Shown piece by piece: positions 1 through 7,614 of a stretch of DNA of 64,000 bases (positions within the stretch are counted from its first letter, which is position 1; every line of letters starts with the position of its first letter). This stretch comes from Dactylococcopsis salina PCC 8305. Lineage in GTDB: Bacteria > Cyanobacteriota > Cyanobacteriia > Cyanobacteriales > Rubidibacteraceae. A model generated the notes under the pieces. It ran no database searches. It worked only from the letters and a program-made list of their open reading frames with translations, and was not told the DNA's origin. Location of the stretch: assembly GCF_000317615.1 (NCBI RefSeq), contig NC_019780.1:3059840-3123839 (forward strand). The letters run 5' to 3'. The translations under genes were made by a program, and so were the position numbers.

Positions 1-52
1 AAGTGCAAGGAAATTGAACGCTCAATCGTCACGCACCCTGCATCAAAACCTT
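1..52 (+). repeat. Diverged piece of the MITE-associated flank
   Basis: The segment containing CAATCGTCACGCACC followed by GCATCAAAACCTT resembles 49730-49783, where the same order of blocks lies beside the second MITE copy. It is cut by the window edge, so the rest of any element cannot be seen. Positions 53-163 hold a HIP1-like octamer and no gene that I can support; the short open frame crossing here overlaps the adh 3' end and looks accidental. Confidence 0.4.
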
Positions 53-163
53 ATTCCTCTACTGGCGGCGGCGATCGCTAAATTTAATGATGTGGTTGAC
101 TTCCCTTCTCCTAGAACACAGGAACTGACCACTAATGATTTCACGGAGCGAACAAACAAAAGT

Positions 164-1081
164 TTAACGTTTCAAAACGATGCGATAACGGGGTTTTCCC
201 TCCCGTAGTCGATCCATTGCTTCATTAATCTGGTCAAAGGAGTAAAACTCAACCATGGGTTCAAGCTGTTTACGAGCAATAAATTCGAGCATTTGAGCGG
301 TTACGCCTGGACTTCCCACTGGACTAGCAGAGAGGGATTTTTGTCCAAAGAGGAGGGAGAACATAGAAGTTGCAATGGGGTTCGGGGGAACGCCTAAAAA
401 ATGCAAGCGCCCTCTAGGACGTAAAGCGGAAAGATAACCTTCCCAATCTAAATCAGCGTTAACTGTGGATAGGATAACATCGAAGCTGTTTTCTAACCCT
501 TTTAAGGCCTCTGGATCACGAGAGTTGATAAAATGGTGAGCGCCGAGACGTTTCGCTTCTGCTTCTTTGTCGCTACTCCCCGAAAATGCGGTGACTTCAC
601 AGCCCCAAGCATTTAGGAACTGTAATGCCATGTGACCCAAGCCACCAATTCCTAAAACAGCGACGCGATCGGTGCTTTTAATTTGTAACTGAACAATGGG
701 ATTAAAAACCGTAATTCCCCCACAAAACAAGGGACCGGCGGTTTCTGGATTCAGCCCTTCTGGAAGAGAAAACACCCAATTTTCGTGAGCGCGAACTTTA
801 TCCGCAAACCCACCATAACGACCAATAATCGTTTGTTCTGAGTCTTGACAAAGATTGTGATCCCCAGATAGACACCATTCACAGGTCATACAAGAATCAG
901 AAAACCAGCCTAATCCCACTTGCTGACCGATTTTTAGGTTTTTAACCGCATCGCCAACCGCCACAATTTTTCCTACCACTTCGTGACCAGGGACGACGGG
1001 ATATTGAGAAATGCCCCACTCATTATCAACGACACTCACATCGCTGTGACAAATACCACAATATTCGACTTCAATTTCTAC
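164..1081 (-). pseudogene. Zinc-dependent alcohol dehydrogenase, C-terminal 305 codons (split gene)
   Basis: This is the 3' part of a medium-chain zinc alcohol dehydrogenase of the YahK/cinnamyl-alcohol type, which would reduce aldehydes with NADPH in the cytosol. Visible motifs are YCGICHSDV (catalytic zinc Cys), GHEVVGKIVAVG, a structural-zinc cluster beginning CMTCEWC, and the Rossmann motif LGIGGLGHMALQF. The reading frame continues upstream of the first possible start to position 1081, where it is cut by a transposable element. The missing 29 N-terminal codons lie at 5466-5552. Joining 5466 to 1081 gives an in-frame 334-residue protein reading SEQ-VEIEVEYCGIC, close to the usual family length. 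The gene as it stands cannot make the intact enzyme unless the element is lost. Confidence 0.92.
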
Positions 1082-1185
1082 AATACACCAGTCAGAGAGC
1101 CATCCGTTTTGAACGGATGGACGGGGCTTTCAAGGTGCGGAGGAAACCTCCGCACACAGCCCCTCATGAATGGCGAATGAGGACT

Positions 1186-1323
1186 TTAGTCCTCTGTGTC
1201 CAAAGATTTAATGTAGTCTCTTAACACCTCTGCCATAGACAAATTCTTCCTTTCAGCAACTTTCTTCAAAGTTTCATACTCTTGAGTTGTGACATTAAAT
1301 TGCATCTTTTTGGTTCTTGCCAT
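1186..1323 (-). CDS. Small ribbon-helix-helix (CopG/Arc-like) protein inside the IS element
   Basis: This 45-residue protein starts MARTKKMQFNVTTQEYETLK and continues with a predicted two-helix segment ending in LRDYIKSLDTED. The pattern of a short beta strand (MQFNVT) followed by two helices with a turn at RKNLSM is typical of ribbon-helix-helix DNA-binding proteins. It is divergent from tnpB, with 54 bp between the two starts, a placement that would suit a repressor of the shared promoter region. That role is an inference. A stand-alone antitoxin-like function cannot be excluded. Confidence 0.7.
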   Translation of the reverse strand: MARTKKMQFNVTTQEYETLKKVAERKNLSMAEVLRDYIKSLDTED

Positions 1324-1377
1324 ATTCTATTATTGAAGTTACATTTAGAGTATATCTGAACCATCACACTTTAAGCA

Positions 1378-1987
1378 ATGTCATATAGGACGACAAAAAT
1401 CCTTCTTACAGGCAACATCACTGACCAAACTAGGGATGTTTTGGTGTTTCTGTGTCACGAAGCCAATAACTTATGGAACACGGTGGTGTATCAAATTAGA
1501 CAATCTCACTTTGCCACTTGCGGAGTTAGAGAATTTTTCGATAAAAATGACTGCTTTCGTCGTCAATTTAGAGACAAAAAAGTAAAAGTTAGTTATCCTC
1601 AACTTTGTAGTGAGTTTAAGGAAAACCAGCATTATCAATGGCTAGGCGCACAGCAAGGTCAACAAGTCTTAAAATCAGTCGAGGAGGCGTTTAAGTCTTA
1701 TAACGAACTGTTAATAATGTGGTTCAACGGAGAAATTGACCAGAAACCAAAACTCCCAAATTATAGAACAAAAGGAGGGTTATGTAATTTTACTTTTCCA
1801 CGCCAATCTCTTCGTTTTAATCACGAAAATGGCTCTTGGCTTTTGCCAATGAGTAAAATGATTAAAGAACATTGGGTAAAAGGAAAAGAGGAATTTTCAA
1901 TTCCCTCCGTCAATTATATTGGCGATACCAATGTCGCAGAAATCAGAATCCTTCCTCAACACGGGAAAATTTGGGCGGAACTTGTCG
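1378..1987 (+). pseudogene. tnpB: TnpB, N-terminal part (exon 1, interrupted by a group II intron)
   Basis: The first 203 codons encode the N-terminal half of an IS605 OrfB/TnpB protein, a RuvC-fold RNA-guided nuclease. They include the helical and beta-barrel region, with FTFPRQSLRF and the strand ILPQHGKIWAELV that normally leads into the RuvC core. The ATG at 1378 follows the divergent promoter region shared with the RHH gene. The frame runs into a group II intron that appears to start at GTGCG (1988). The rest of the gene resumes at 4647. If the intron splices in RNA, a protein of about 461 residues could be made; otherwise the gene is broken. Confidence 0.85.
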
Positions 1988-2738
1988 GTGCGATTCGTTT
2001 CTGGTGAAATCACTGTAGTTCACTCGAACTGCGGAGTATAAACCAGAGCTTGGTAAAGAACCCTTCGGGGTACAGAACCTTGACAACTTGAATTCCATGT
2101 TGGTGAGAGCCTGTGGAGCTTCGGCTAAGAAACAGGTAGGGTATAACCCGTTAATTCAAGTCCATCCCTCTCAGGGTGTGAGAGGACAGCATAACCCTCA
2201 TCTATAGAGTTGACTACTTGAGGATGAAGCAGGGTTAAATGGGGTCACTGCTGGAAGCCTAAACTGGTAAATCCCTAGCAAAAGGCGATGCCTAGTCAAC
2301 GAACCTATGTTTGAACCATTCGTCATCCGCAACCTGCGTAAAGGCTACCGCAGGGAACAAAATAAGTTCAAAGCAAGAAGATATGGATTTCGCGAAGTTC
2401 ATATCACACCTTCAATTTTGCTCGGTGGAAAGTAGGGGGCTAAGGTCTTAATCAATGGAAATCAGGAACGAAGTAACCCTCGTTCATACTCTTGGAAAGG
2501 TCGATTTCTCAAGTAGTCTGTCGGGACGCAATCTCTGACTCATTTGTCGGGTAGAACGAGGGAAGGATTGGATAAGAAGCAAATGCCTTCTACAACAGGA
2601 AGGATAAGCAGACGTATCCACTTTAGATTACGAAGATAATAAGTGAAGTAGAGTAATGTTATGAACCAAATCAGGTATAAATGTGATGCTCGGACAAAGA
2701 CCTTTTTAATGCTCTGGTTAGGCTTTGGGTTTAATCTC

Positions 2739-4562
2739 ATGGCAGAGACGGAGTGGAGTCAGATTGACTGGAAGGAGATTGAAATACGGGTGTTTAAGCT
2801 CCAAAAACGGATTTATCGAGCTTCTCTAAGTGGTGACGTGGCTAAAGTTCACAAACTCCAAAGATTATTGTTACGGTCTTGGTGTGCCAAACTCTTAGCG
2901 GTACGGCGCATTTCGCAGGATAACCAGGGTAAGAATACTGCGGGGATAGATGGTGTAAAAACCCTAAGTCCTAAGCAAAGATTAAACCTTGCTGAAAACC
3001 TGACTCTTACAGGGAAGGGTAAATCCTTAAGACGGGTCTGGATTCCAAAACCAGGTCGCAAAGAAAAACGTGGCTTGGGTATTCCAGTAATGGAAGACCG
3101 TGCGAGGCAGGCACTTCTCAAATTGGCTTTAGAGCCTGAATGGGAGGCAAAATTCGAGCCTAATTCGTACGGATTTAGACCAGGACGCTCTTGCCATGAT
3201 GCGGAAGAGGCAATTTATAAGACGATTAAAACTAAAGCCAAATGGGTTTTGGATGCTGACATATCTAAATGTTTCGACCGTATAAACCACAATGTTCTCT
3301 TAAGAAAATTAAATACAACCCCGACTATGGCTCGACAAATTCGAGCTTGGTTGAAATCGGGGGTCTTGGATAGAGGCGATTGGTTTCCAACAAATGAGGG
3401 AACACCACAAGGAGGGGTGATAAGTCCTCTATTGGCAAACATCGCCCTGCATGGACTTGAGGAAAACATAAGACAATGGGCTGAAACTTGGAAAGGGAAT
3501 AAACAAGCTAATAGTAAAAGTATCTCTCTTATCAGGTATGCAGATGATTTCGTTGTTCTCCACAAGGATAAATCCATCATCCAACAGGCGAAAACGCTTA
3601 TTGAACAGTGGTTACATGGCTTAGGCTTAGAATTAAGCGAGAGCAAGACGAGAATATGTCACACCTTGCATAATTCTGAGAAAGAAAGAGCAGGGTTTGA
3701 TTTTCTGGGATGGAACATCCGACAGTATGAAGTCGGGAAGAACCATACAGGAAAGAATACAAATGGCAAGTTACTCGGATTCAAGACAATAATCAAACCA
3801 AGCGACAAAAGTATCAAAACACATTACGAAAAGATTGTTTCGGTATTAGATTCAATGAAAGGTAAATCCCAAGAGGTAATCATTGATAAACTTAACCCCA
3901 TAATTAGGGGATGGTGCAACTATCACAAAACAGTCTGCTCTAAGGAAACATTTGCACACATAGATTACATGGTCTATAACAAACTACGTCGCTGGATAAA
4001 AAGCCGTCACTCTAACAAAACCCTCAAATGGTGTGAAGAAAGATACTTTCATTTGACTAAGGAGAAAGATTTAGCAAAAGAAGATAGAAAAGACAAATGG
4101 GTCTTCTCAACTCCTTCTGATACACCAAATTCTCCTATTGCGGGTACGCACGAACTGTGGAAACACGCATGGACACCAATTGAAAGACATATAAAAATCG
4201 AGGGTACAAAGTCTCCTTACGATGGAGATTGGCGGTACTGGAGTAAACGTCGGGGTGAATACCCTGGCACACCGAAACGGGTTGCTACCCTGATGAAGCG
4301 TCAGAAAGGCAAATGCGCCCGTTGTGGACTTTACATCAAGGGTGAAGATGTAGTGGAGGTTGACCACATCGTCCCTAAAGCTGAAGGGGGCAAAGACCAT
4401 TACAAGAATTTACAGTTACTTCATCGTCATTGTCACCATCAGAAAACTGCCGAAGACCGACAACGACAAATGGATAATAAGGGGCAAAAGAAAACCCAAA
4501 AGAAAACCAAGAAAAGTCGTAAATCGGAAACTAAGCAGGGAAGTGCTGTTAACACAGCGTAG
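2739..4562 (+). CDS. Group II intron-encoded reverse transcriptase/maturase with HNH endonuclease
   Basis: This roughly 607-residue protein has the full architecture of a mobile group II intron protein. An N-terminal RT-0/1 region contains GKNTAGIDGVKTLSP. The palm carries YGFRPGRSCHDA and the catalytic RYADDFVVLHK near residue 266, with TPQGGVISPLLANIALHG before it. The maturase X domain includes NPIIRGWCNYHK. The C-terminal HNH nuclease has CARCG, VEVDHIVPKAEGG and LLHRHCHHQKT from about residue 525. An upstream ATG at 2661 would add 26 residues, but MAETEWSQIDWKEIEIRVFK matches the usual family N-terminus, so 2739 is preferred. All catalytic motifs look intact, so retromobility and splicing activity are plausible. 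Confidence 0.93.
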   Translation: MAETEWSQIDWKEIEIRVFKLQKRIYRASLSGDVAKVHKLQRLLLRSWCAKLLAVRRISQDNQGKNTAGIDGVKTLSPKQRLNLAENLTLTGKGKSLRRVWIPKPGRKEKRGLGIPVMEDRARQALLKLALEPEWEAKFEPNSYGFRPGRSCHDAEEAIYKTIKTKAKWVLDADISKCFDRINHNVLLRKLNTTPTMARQIRAWLKSGVLDRGDWFPTNEGTPQGGVISPLLANIALHGLEENIRQWAETWKGNKQANSKSISLIRYADDFVVLHKDKSIIQQAKTLIEQWLHGLGLELSESKTRICHTLHNSEKERAGFDFLGWNIRQYEVGKNHTGKNTNGKLLGFKTIIKPSDKSIKTHYEKIVSVLDSMKGKSQEVIIDKLNPIIRGWCNYHKTVCSKETFAHIDYMVYNKLRRWIKSRHSNKTLKWCEERYFHLTKEKDLAKEDRKDKWVFSTPSDTPNSPIAGTHELWKHAWTPIERHIKIEGTKSPYDGDWRYWSKRRGEYPGTPKRVATLMKRQKGKCARCGLYIKGEDVVEVDHIVPKAEGGKDHYKNLQLLHRHCHHQKTAEDRQRQMDNKGQKKTQKKTKKSRKSETKQGSAVNTA

Positions 4563-4571
4563 TTTGGAGAG

Positions 4572-4646
4572 GAGCGGTATGAAGCGAAAGTTTCACGTAC
4601 CGTTCTGAAGCCGAGTCAAGAGGGCGACCTCTTGGCTTAGGTTAAC
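4572..4646 (+). other. Group II intron domains V and VI
   Basis: Positions 4572-4605 form the 34-nt domain V hairpin, beginning GAGCGGTATGAAGCGAAAG and closing with CACGTACCGTTC; it contains the AGC catalytic triad at 4573-4575 and a GAAA-type tetraloop. Domain VI follows as CCGAGTCAAGAGG/CCTCTTGGCTTAGG, with an unpaired A near its 3' base that could serve as branch point. Confidence 0.85.
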
Positions 4647-5423
4647 TATAAAGTAGAAGAAAAAGAAGCTGTGGGATTAGATTATTCTCAGGCTTTGGGG
4701 TGTGACCCTGGGGTAAATAATCTTCTGACTTGTGTCTCCACTCTCGGAAAAAGTTTCATTGTTGACGGACATAAAATTAAGGGTGTAAATACTAAATACA
4801 ACAAAACAGTTGCTAAATATAAACAAGGGAACACAGACTTTTATTGGGATGAATACTTAGACGAGTTAACCCATAAACGATCATGTTTCATGCGTGATGC
4901 TGTGAATAAGACAGCACGGTTTATTATTAATTATTGCCTCAATCATCGTATCGGTAACATTGTTTTCGGTTGGGGACAAGGAATTAAAACAAATTGCAAT
5001 CTGGGTTCAAAAAATAACCAAAACTTTGTACAAATCCCCACAGCTAGGCTGAAAAATCGAATAAAAGAGTTAGCTGAATCAGTAGGAATTAAGTTTACTG
5101 AAACCGAGGAAAGTTACACCTCTCGTAGCTCGTTTTTGGATAATGATTGTTTACCAGTGTTCGGCGGTGAAAAACCTGCCAACTGGAAAGCATCAGGAAA
5201 GAGAGTGAAAAGAGGTTTATATGAAACTCGTAACGGTAAGTTAATTAATGCTGACTGTAATGGCGCAGCGAACATCTTAAGAAAGGTAAGTACACAGTTA
5301 GGCTTAGGTCTAGCCGAGGTACGTCGGGAATGTTTGAGTGTTCCCAAGCGGTATAACGTTTTCAGTTCGCTGAAAAAATCATATCGTAAACGTGGAGAAA
5401 CGTATTTACAATGCGTTTCGTAA
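4647..5423 (+). pseudogene. tnpB: TnpB, C-terminal part (exon 2) with RuvC nuclease core
   Basis: The frame resumes as YKVEEKEAVGLDYSQALG and encodes the RuvC core: GCDPGVNNLLTC (RuvC-I Asp), IVFGWGQGIKTN at the place of the usual RuvC-II segment, FVQIPTARLKNRIKEL, TEESYTSRSSFLD in place of the usual CxxC zinc finger, and NADCNGAANILRKV (RuvC-III Asp). The canonical Glu of the RuvC-II motif is not seen at its usual position, as in the known TnpB subgroup with a GWxQ-type motif; acidic residues in TEESYTS may substitute. The frame runs to the stop at 5423, 42 bp before the right end of the element. No start codon with a good ribosome site precedes this part, so it probably depends on splicing. 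Confidence 0.85.
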
Positions 5424-5465
5424 CAACGTTTGGAATCCACGTTTTTCAAAACGTGGAGAACTCAA

Positions 5466-5552
5466 TTGTTCCGAACCGAGAGAGCCAGGATCATATTCAA
5501 ACGGTTGTAATTTGCCACCGACTTCGGTCGCTGCGTAAGCATTAATGGTCAT
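5466..5552 (-). pseudogene. Alcohol dehydrogenase, N-terminal 29 codons (other half of the split gene)
   Basis: The reverse strand reads MTINAYAATEVGGKLQPFEY and then DPGSLGSEQ, the typical N-terminus of this zinc alcohol dehydrogenase group. It then enters the IS right end and would continue as unrelated residues. The remaining 305 codons lie at 164-1081. The start ATG is at 5550-5552, and the gene is divergent from the DUF2288 gene with 77 bp between them. If transcribed, it would give only a short nonsense peptide. Confidence 0.9.
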
Positions 5553-5629
5553 TTTGTTTCCTCAGCGCGATCGTTTTCTCCCATATTAATGAAATAATAG
5601 AAGTAATTGCCGAATTATCATGTTTACCA

Positions 5630-5932
5630 ATGACCAGAGATATTAAAACCGCACTCGCCGAAAGTTTAGAACCAGCAAACTGGGATTTTTTACAACCTCA
5701 TGCGAAACGGGATGCTTTGATTATTGTTGCTCCCAGTTTGGATATTGTGGAAGTAGGAAGCGCGATCGCCCATGACCAGACGGAAGCGGTGCAAAAATGG
5801 ATTGAACAGGGACAATTACAGAAACCTTCTGCGGATCAACTTTCCCTTTGGAATGCTCAACCGACCAAAGCCTTTAATACCCTAATCGTCCAACCTTATG
5901 TCCTGGTACAAGAAATCGATTCTGTTACCTAA
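5630..5932 (+). CDS. DUF2288 family protein
   Basis: This 100-residue protein matches the DUF2288 family as I remember it: MTRDIKTALAESLEPANWDF at the start, then HAKRDALIIVAPSLDIVEVG, and a C-terminal FNTLIVQPYVLVQEI. The length is normal for the family, which is common in cyanobacteria and gammaproteobacteria and has no established function. No signal peptide or membrane segment is seen, so it is probably cytosolic. It is divergent from the split adh gene. Downstream of it the sequence becomes repeat-rich, with heptamer-type GGCAAGAGGCTTGCATGCAAAAGG at about 5963-5986. Confidence 0.8.
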   Translation: MTRDIKTALAESLEPANWDFLQPHAKRDALIIVAPSLDIVEVGSAIAHDQTEAVQKWIEQGQLQKPSADQLSLWNAQPTKAFNTLIVQPYVLVQEIDSVT

Positions 5933-6048
5933 GCCAGATCGATCGATATAACTCCGCGCTAGGCAAGAGGCTTGCATGCAAAAGGCAAGAGTAAGGTATA
6001 GGTAAGTTTCAACATTTTGAAATGTCCTAACCTGATTTTGTAGCACTA

Positions 6049-6392
6049 TATCAATTATTATCGTTACTCATTAACAAAAAGTTCGTCTCTTCCCAGCCAT
6101 TAAATAAAATCAATTCTCGTGTAAAATCTATTGATTCTCCTTATCTCTCGAAGCGTTTACATTCCTTCACAATAAACGAATTTTCAGGCTTACAGCTTTC
6201 GAGATTTGACTTTAAAAAATTTCTGTTTTAAGATTCCGTGAGATGGTGGCTATCTCCTGTCAAAATTAGAAATCGATCGATACAACTCCCAACACACCGT
6301 TAAACAGGAAACCAACCGCCTCTTTTTCCTCGGAAGAGATGAGACGAATTTTTAGAGAGACTTTTTACAAATCATTAAGAAGGGGTTGACAC
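6049..6392. repeat. 344-bp direct repeat, copy 1
   Basis: This block begins TATCAATTATTATCGTTACT and ends AAGAAGGGGTTGACAC. It is nearly identical and exactly colinear with 7205-7548 (same length, a handful of substitutions, no indels seen). No substantial reading frame is shared by both copies. Copy 1 cuts into the start of a PIN-type toxin gene at its right edge. I see no terminal inverted repeats, so the means by which it was copied is unknown. Confidence 0.9.
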
Positions 6393-6446
6393 TGTGTTCC
6401 CTTTAATGAGACAGGTTTGATCGGAATCATCGCTCACAATAATCAC
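6375..6446 (-). pseudogene. DUF3368-type toxin gene stub
   Basis: A GTG start overlaps the UPF0175 stop by four bases (GTGA), the usual arrangement of UPF0175/DUF3368 pairs. The first residues, VIIVSDDS, match the conserved MIIVSDTSPI opening of DUF3368 (a PIN-like family). After about eight codons the similarity ends, and the frame runs into the 344-bp repeat and stops at 6375, giving 23 codons. The toxin is therefore lost while its partner remains. Confidence 0.55.
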
Positions 6447-6688
6447 AACCAACCTTTTGCTTTGAGATGTTCGATATCTTGATGGAATTCAGCGACATCA
6501 TAATGGACACAAATCTCGCGTTTGGCAAGCAGACGCTGAAATTGAATTTGACTCATACCAAGTAATTCGCTGGCTTTTCCTAAGCTGAGTTTGTCCTGCT
6601 GAAATAAAACGAGGATCAGTTCTTGTAGGAGTTCAATTTCTGATAAACCACTGGCTTTTACCAGTTCATCAGGGATAGTTAGACTCAT
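6443..6688 (-). CDS. UPF0175 family antitoxin-like protein
   Basis: This 81-residue protein starts MSLTIPDELVKASGLSEIEL and has a helix-turn-helix-like segment LSLGKASELLGMSQIQFQRL, followed by the conserved HYDVAEFHQDIEHLK tail. This is the UPF0175 pattern, small DNA-binding proteins usually encoded just upstream of a DUF3368 PIN-type toxin and thought to act as antitoxins. Here the toxin is reduced to a stub, so the gene is an orphan. The MITE begins about 65 bp upstream of its start, which may have changed its promoter. Confidence 0.8.
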   Translation of the reverse strand: MSLTIPDELVKASGLSEIELLQELILVLFQQDKLSLGKASELLGMSQIQFQRLLAKREICVHYDVAEFHQDIEHLKAKGWL

Positions 6689-6753
6689 GGCTATTTGTCG
6701 ATGTAAATTTGGCAGTTGACAGGAACTGAATTACTATTAATGTCACTATAATA

Positions 6754-7190
6754 GGGGTTGCTGAAAAAGTCCATTGGTTGGTTAGGTAAGGCAAGAGGCA
6801 AAAGGCAAGAGGTAAAAGGCAAGAGGCAAGAGGCAAGAGGCAAAAGGCAAAAGGCAAGAGGCGAAAGGCAAGAGGCAAGAGGCAAGAGGCAAGAGGCAAG
6901 TTGCCTTAGGCAAAAGGCAAGAGGCAAGTTGCCTTAGGCAAAAGGCAAGAGGCAAGTTGCCTTAGGCAAGAGGCAAGAGGCAAGTTGCCTTAGGCAAGAG
7001 GCAAAAGGCAAGAGGCAAGAGGCAAAAGGCAAGAGGCAAGAGGCAATATGCAAGAGGCAAGTTGCCTTAGGCAAGAGGCAAGAGGCAATATGCGTGACGA
7101 TTGAACAATCAATGAACTTGCATTTTTATCTGAACTGAATCGCCTCAAATCCTTATTTGGTAAGACTTTCAGTTTCCCAACAGCAAGCCC
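6754..7190 (-). mobile_element. MITE-like element, copy 1, filled with heptamer repeats
   Basis: The ends are GGGGTTGCTGAAAAAGTCC on the left and CAGTTTCCCAACAGCAAGCCC on the right; read inward they give GGGGTTGCTG and GGGCTTGCTG, nine of ten matching. The element is bounded by a direct duplication TATAATA (6747-6753 and 7191-7197), probably the target-site duplication. It encodes no transposase. The middle is a GGCAAGA/GGCAAAA array, and the right 82 bp (7094-7175) recur exactly, inverted, at 49682-49763. It is non-autonomous; which transposase family moves it is not shown by the sequence. Confidence 0.75.
6787..7092. repeat. Heptanucleotide array (GGCAAGA / GGCAAAA)
   Basis: The array contains about 40 tandem 7-bp units mixing GGCAAGA and GGCAAAA, interrupted several times by AAGTTGCCTTAGGCA. 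This resembles the STRR/LTRR heptamer repeats known from cyanobacteria. It lies inside the MITE. Open frames across it encode only low-complexity LPLASCL-type peptides and are not genes. Confidence 0.9.
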
Positions 7191-7204
7191 TATAATACAA
7201 CTGC

Positions 7205-7548
7205 TATCAATTATTACCGTTACTCATTAATAAAAAGTTCGTCTCTTCCCAGCCATTAAAGAAAATCAACTCTCGTGTCAAACTGATTGATTCTCCTTAT
7301 CTCTTGAAGCGTTTACATTCCTTCACAATAAACGAATTTTCAGGCTTACAGCTTTCGAGATTTGACTTTAAAAAATTTCTGTTTTAAGATTCCGTGAGAT
7401 GGTGGTTATCTCCTGTCAAAATTAGAAATCGATCGATACAACTCCCAAGACACCGTTAAACAGGAAGCCAACCGCCTCTTTTTCCTCGGAAGAGATGAGA
7501 CCAATTTTTAGAGAGAATTTTTACAAATCATTAAGAAGGGGTTGACAC
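7205..7548. repeat. 344-bp direct repeat, copy 2
   Basis: This is colinear with 6049-6392, beginning TATCAATTATTACCGTTACT and ending AAGAAGGGGTTGACAC. The MITE sits immediately beside it on the left. It ends 66 bp before the DUF2301 start, so its right part may hold that gene's promoter (GGGTTGACA could act as a -35-like box); that is speculative. Confidence 0.9.
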
Positions 7549-7614
7549 CTTCGAGAAAAGGAAAAGAAAGTTGATTTGTTACCCTTTCAAGAGAAGTAAT
7601 TAACAATAAAAATA

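Larger units (their letters stand above)
1988..4646 (+). mobile_element. Group II intron with HNH-type maturase, inserted in tnpB
   Basis: The intron begins with the consensus GTGCG, has about 750 nt of ribozyme domains I-IV before the encoded protein, and ends with a clear domain V (4572-4605) and domain VI. A candidate EBS1, TGACAA (within about 2085-2095), can pair with the exon end TTGTCG (1982-1987, one G-U pair), which supports 1988 as the first base. The 3' end is less certain; AAC at 4646 fits the usual terminal AY. With exactly these ends the spliced tnpB would carry one extra G, while starting the intron at 1987 would restore frame. The junction is therefore uncertain by a base or a few. 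Confidence 0.88.
1082..5465 (+). mobile_element. IS200/IS605-family (IS1341-like) element, tnpB-only, carrying a group II intron
   Basis: The boundaries are deduced from the interrupted adh gene: left flank ...TTCTAC, right flank TTGTTCCG..., with no target duplication, as expected for this family. The left end carries hairpins CCATCCGTT/AACGGATGG (1100-1120), GTGCGGAGG/CCTCCGCAC (about 1135-1155) and GAGGAC/GTCCTC (1179-1194). The right end carries CCACGTTTT/AAAACGTGG (5437-5456). Cargo is a divergent ribbon-helix-helix gene and tnpB; no tnpA transposase is present, so movement would need a transposase in trans. The region after the tnpB stop, together with the tnpB 3' end, is where an omega-RNA would be expected in TnpB systems; that is inferred from the family. 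Confidence 0.85.

Noticed and set aside
2739-4562. Diversity-generating retroelement reverse transcriptase, considered because an Avd-like four-helix-bundle gene is in the window
   Set aside because: The protein has maturase X and HNH domains and is embedded in ribozyme sequence with domain V; the Avd-like gene is 36 kb away and no template or variable repeat was found.
6787-7092. Open reading frames of LPLASCLLP-type peptides across heptamer arrays (also 49797-50227)
   Set aside because: They arise because 7-bp repeats lacking stops stay open in several frames on both strands; composition is artificial and boundaries follow the repeat.
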